Part shown: piece after piece, positions 63,080 through 64,000 of the stretch
Layout of the letters: each line of letters opens with the position of its first letter
How positions within the stretch are numbered: the stretch's first letter is position 1
From: Desulfoscipio gibsoniae DSM 7213
Lineage (GTDB): Bacteria > Bacillota > Desulfotomaculia > Desulfotomaculales > Desulfallaceae
Length of the DNA: 64,000 bases
Reading direction: 5' to 3'
Assembly: GCF_000233715.2 (NCBI RefSeq)
Contig: NC_021184.1
Span: 1,203,501 to 1,267,500 of the forward strand
Made by a program: the position numbers and the translations under genes
Notes under the pieces: model-generated
What the model was told of the DNA's origin: nothing
What the model saw: only the letters and a program-made list of their open reading frames with translations
Database searches by the model: none

Positions 63080-63316
63080 AGATTAATTAATGCAAAGCTT
63101 ATGATACCTTTTTTAGGCCTGAATGTCAACCACCTCTTGCCTTGAAGTCTAATTCACCAGCGTGAAATTATTTGTCTGGCTAAATTTATCACTAATTTTT
63201 AGTAAGATAAAGTTTGAATAGCGTATTTGATGACCTCGTTTGCGGATATTAAAAATGGTATTATTTAACACAAATAATTTTTTATTTAACAGTCATAATA
63301 TTAACGTAAGGTTCGT
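63080..63316. other. Spacer before the repeat array
   Basis: AT-rich sequence upstream of the tRNA with no supported gene. It should contain the tRNA-Thr promoter. Confidence 0.45.
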
Positions 63317-63705
63317 AATGGCCGAGCCAAGATTGTTGCAAGGTCTTAAGGGCTTTGTAACAGTCGGCCAAAGGTTAATACCGGGTCTGGTCGGCTCGAT
63401 ATTAGCCGGCGGGCAGATTGGTAAGTGTTCCGGCAGGCTGTATGGCAGTCTAAAACGATTGTCATATGGTCGTAAGGGATGTTTACCGGTCGAGCTAAGA
63501 TTATTATGGGTGCCGATATCAATTGCCCTACCCGCGTGTTGATTGTTTGGGTTTGCAGTAGTCGAGAGATTGCTGCAGGCTCATTAGGTATCCATAATAG
63601 TCGAGCAAAGATCATTATGGGTGTCGTAATGGTTCATGGCAGCCGAAAGGTTGTCATGGGCTGTGTAGATACTCATGATGGTTGTAGCGCAGGTCATTAC
63701 GGGCT
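63317..63705 (+). repeat. Degenerate array with a period of about 42 bp
   Basis: Units resembling GTCGAGCAAAGATTATTATG begin at about 63321, 63363, 63405, 63448, 63489, 63561, 63600, 63642 and 63684, mostly 41-43 bases apart. Two units (63489 and 63600) agree closely. In one frame units read as 14-residue repeats (SRAKIIMGVVMVHG, SRKVVMGCVDTHDG), but stops interrupt the upstream units. Either a decayed repeat-protein gene or a non-coding transcribed repeat. A strong terminator follows directly. Confidence 0.7.
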
Positions 63706-63714
63706 TATAACATA

Positions 63715-63747
63715 GAAACCCTTTTCCTTGAGGAAAAGGGTTTCTTA
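63715..63747 (+). terminator. Strong terminator after the repeat array
   Basis: GAAACCCTTTTCC (63715-63727), loop TTGA, GGAAAAGGGTTTC (63732-63744), then TTA. Confidence 0.85.
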
Positions 63748-63769
63748 CTGGGGGAGTTAGAACTATTTG

Positions 63770-63817
63770 TGGACAAAATTAATCTATAAATGATATAATA
63801 TCAATGATATAATATCA
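63770..63817 (+). promoter_or_regulatory. Promoter with duplicated palindromic -10
   Basis: TGGACA (63770-63775), 18 bases, TATAAT (63794-63799). The -10 lies in ATGATATAATATCA, which is repeated in tandem at 63790-63803 and 63804-63817, each copy containing the palindrome TGATATAATATCA. It precedes the cobalamin riboswitch. Confidence 0.55.
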
Positions 63818-63833
63818 TAGTAAAATTTAAATA

Positions 63834-64000
63834 GTGCCCAGGGTGCCTTATTAAAGGGTAAAAGGGAACCAGGTGTAATTCCTGGACGGTCCGGCCACTG
63901 TAAATGGAGAGCTGCTTTCGTAAAGCCACCAGAATGCTGTTTTGGGAAGGCGAAAGACGGTGATGACCCATGAGTCAGGAAACCTGCCCGGGTAGTTGTA
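63834..64000 (+). promoter_or_regulatory. Cobalamin riboswitch (AdoCbl class), continuing past the window
   Basis: An RNA leader with the conserved B12-box (GAGTCAGGAAACCTGCC at about 63970-63986) and the typical core GGGAACCAGGTGTAATTCCTGGACGG-type arms and GCCACTGTAA loop around 63866-63905. It switches off a downstream cobalamin synthesis or transport gene when B12 is plentiful; that gene is outside the window. Corrinoids are also needed for the Wood-Ljungdahl methyl branch. Confidence 0.95.

Noticed and set aside
63317..63705. CRISPR array
   Set aside because: Repeat units are degenerate over their full length with no constant repeat and unique spacer pattern, and no cas gene is near.

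Overview
The window looks like the chromosome of an anaerobic, spore-forming clostridial bacterium close to the Desulfotomaculum/Pelotomaculum group (Peptococcaceae). The evidence is indirect: a Wood-Ljungdahl CO dehydrogenase and acetyl-CoA synthase pair, [NiFe] hydrogenase and Hyp maturation genes, a large molybdopterin gene set including a MoeA-binding-protein fusion, menaquinone synthesis, a SpoVB-like flippase, a HrcA/CIRCE-controlled groESL operon, and many GTG/TTG starts behind strong GGAGG-type ribosome binding sites. No species is claimed.

Layout. 1-4.6 kb: the 3' end of hypE, a VanY-like peptidase, a CBS protein and hypF. 4.8-6.3 kb: a CcdA/TlpA thiol-redox pair. 6.3-9.3 kb: an unknown zinc protein, a SWIM-like mini protein and an ACT-malic enzyme. 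9.5-15.6 kb: a 45-residue membrane protein missed by ordinary gene finding, two CGGC proteins, then cooS-acsB. 16-22.9 kb: small unknowns, two tandem AcuA-type acetyltransferases, an MFS exporter and a YkgJ protein. 22.5-28.7 kb: molybdenum cofactor genes (MoaD-like, moeA, moeA-PBP, fdhD, mogA). 28.9-31.0 kb: groES-groEL.

31.0-44.8 kb is an accessory island inserted behind groEL. A 21-22 bp copy of the groEL 3' end (31014-31035) recurs at 44828-44848. The island carries a probable type I toxin-antitoxin locus, a small HTH gene and a type 1 BREX phage-defence operon (brxA-brxB-brxC-pglX-pglZ-brxL). The BREX operon is damaged in two ways. brxL has lost its whole middle and is frameshifted. A RelB/YafQ toxin-antitoxin pair sits between pglX and pglZ, bracketed by an 80-bp duplication of the pglX end and a 41-bp scrap of pglZ.

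44.9-63.1 kb lies between a tRNA-Thr 3'-half remnant and an intact tRNA-Thr that is abutted by a decayed tyrosine integrase. In between are a decayed DUF4258/YgiT pair, cysK, a frameshifted EamA transporter, ogt, a SpoVB-like flippase, an ABC-F protein, menA, a seven-repeat VCBS protein, msrAB, an IS1182-type insertion sequence, small membrane genes and a [NiFe] hydrogenase. That hydrogenase is unusual: its small subunit lacks the two N-terminal cysteines of the proximal Fe-S cluster, and a maturation protease gene beside it is a pseudogene. The right edge holds a degenerate array with a period of about 42 bp, a strong terminator, a duplicated palindromic promoter and a cobalamin riboswitch whose gene lies outside the window.

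The strongest candidates for something new are the altered hydrogenase, the BREX operon with deleted brxL and its embedded toxin-antitoxin duplication, the groEL-3'-end insertion site, and the 42-bp repeat array. All family names come from motif recognition by eye; no database search was run.
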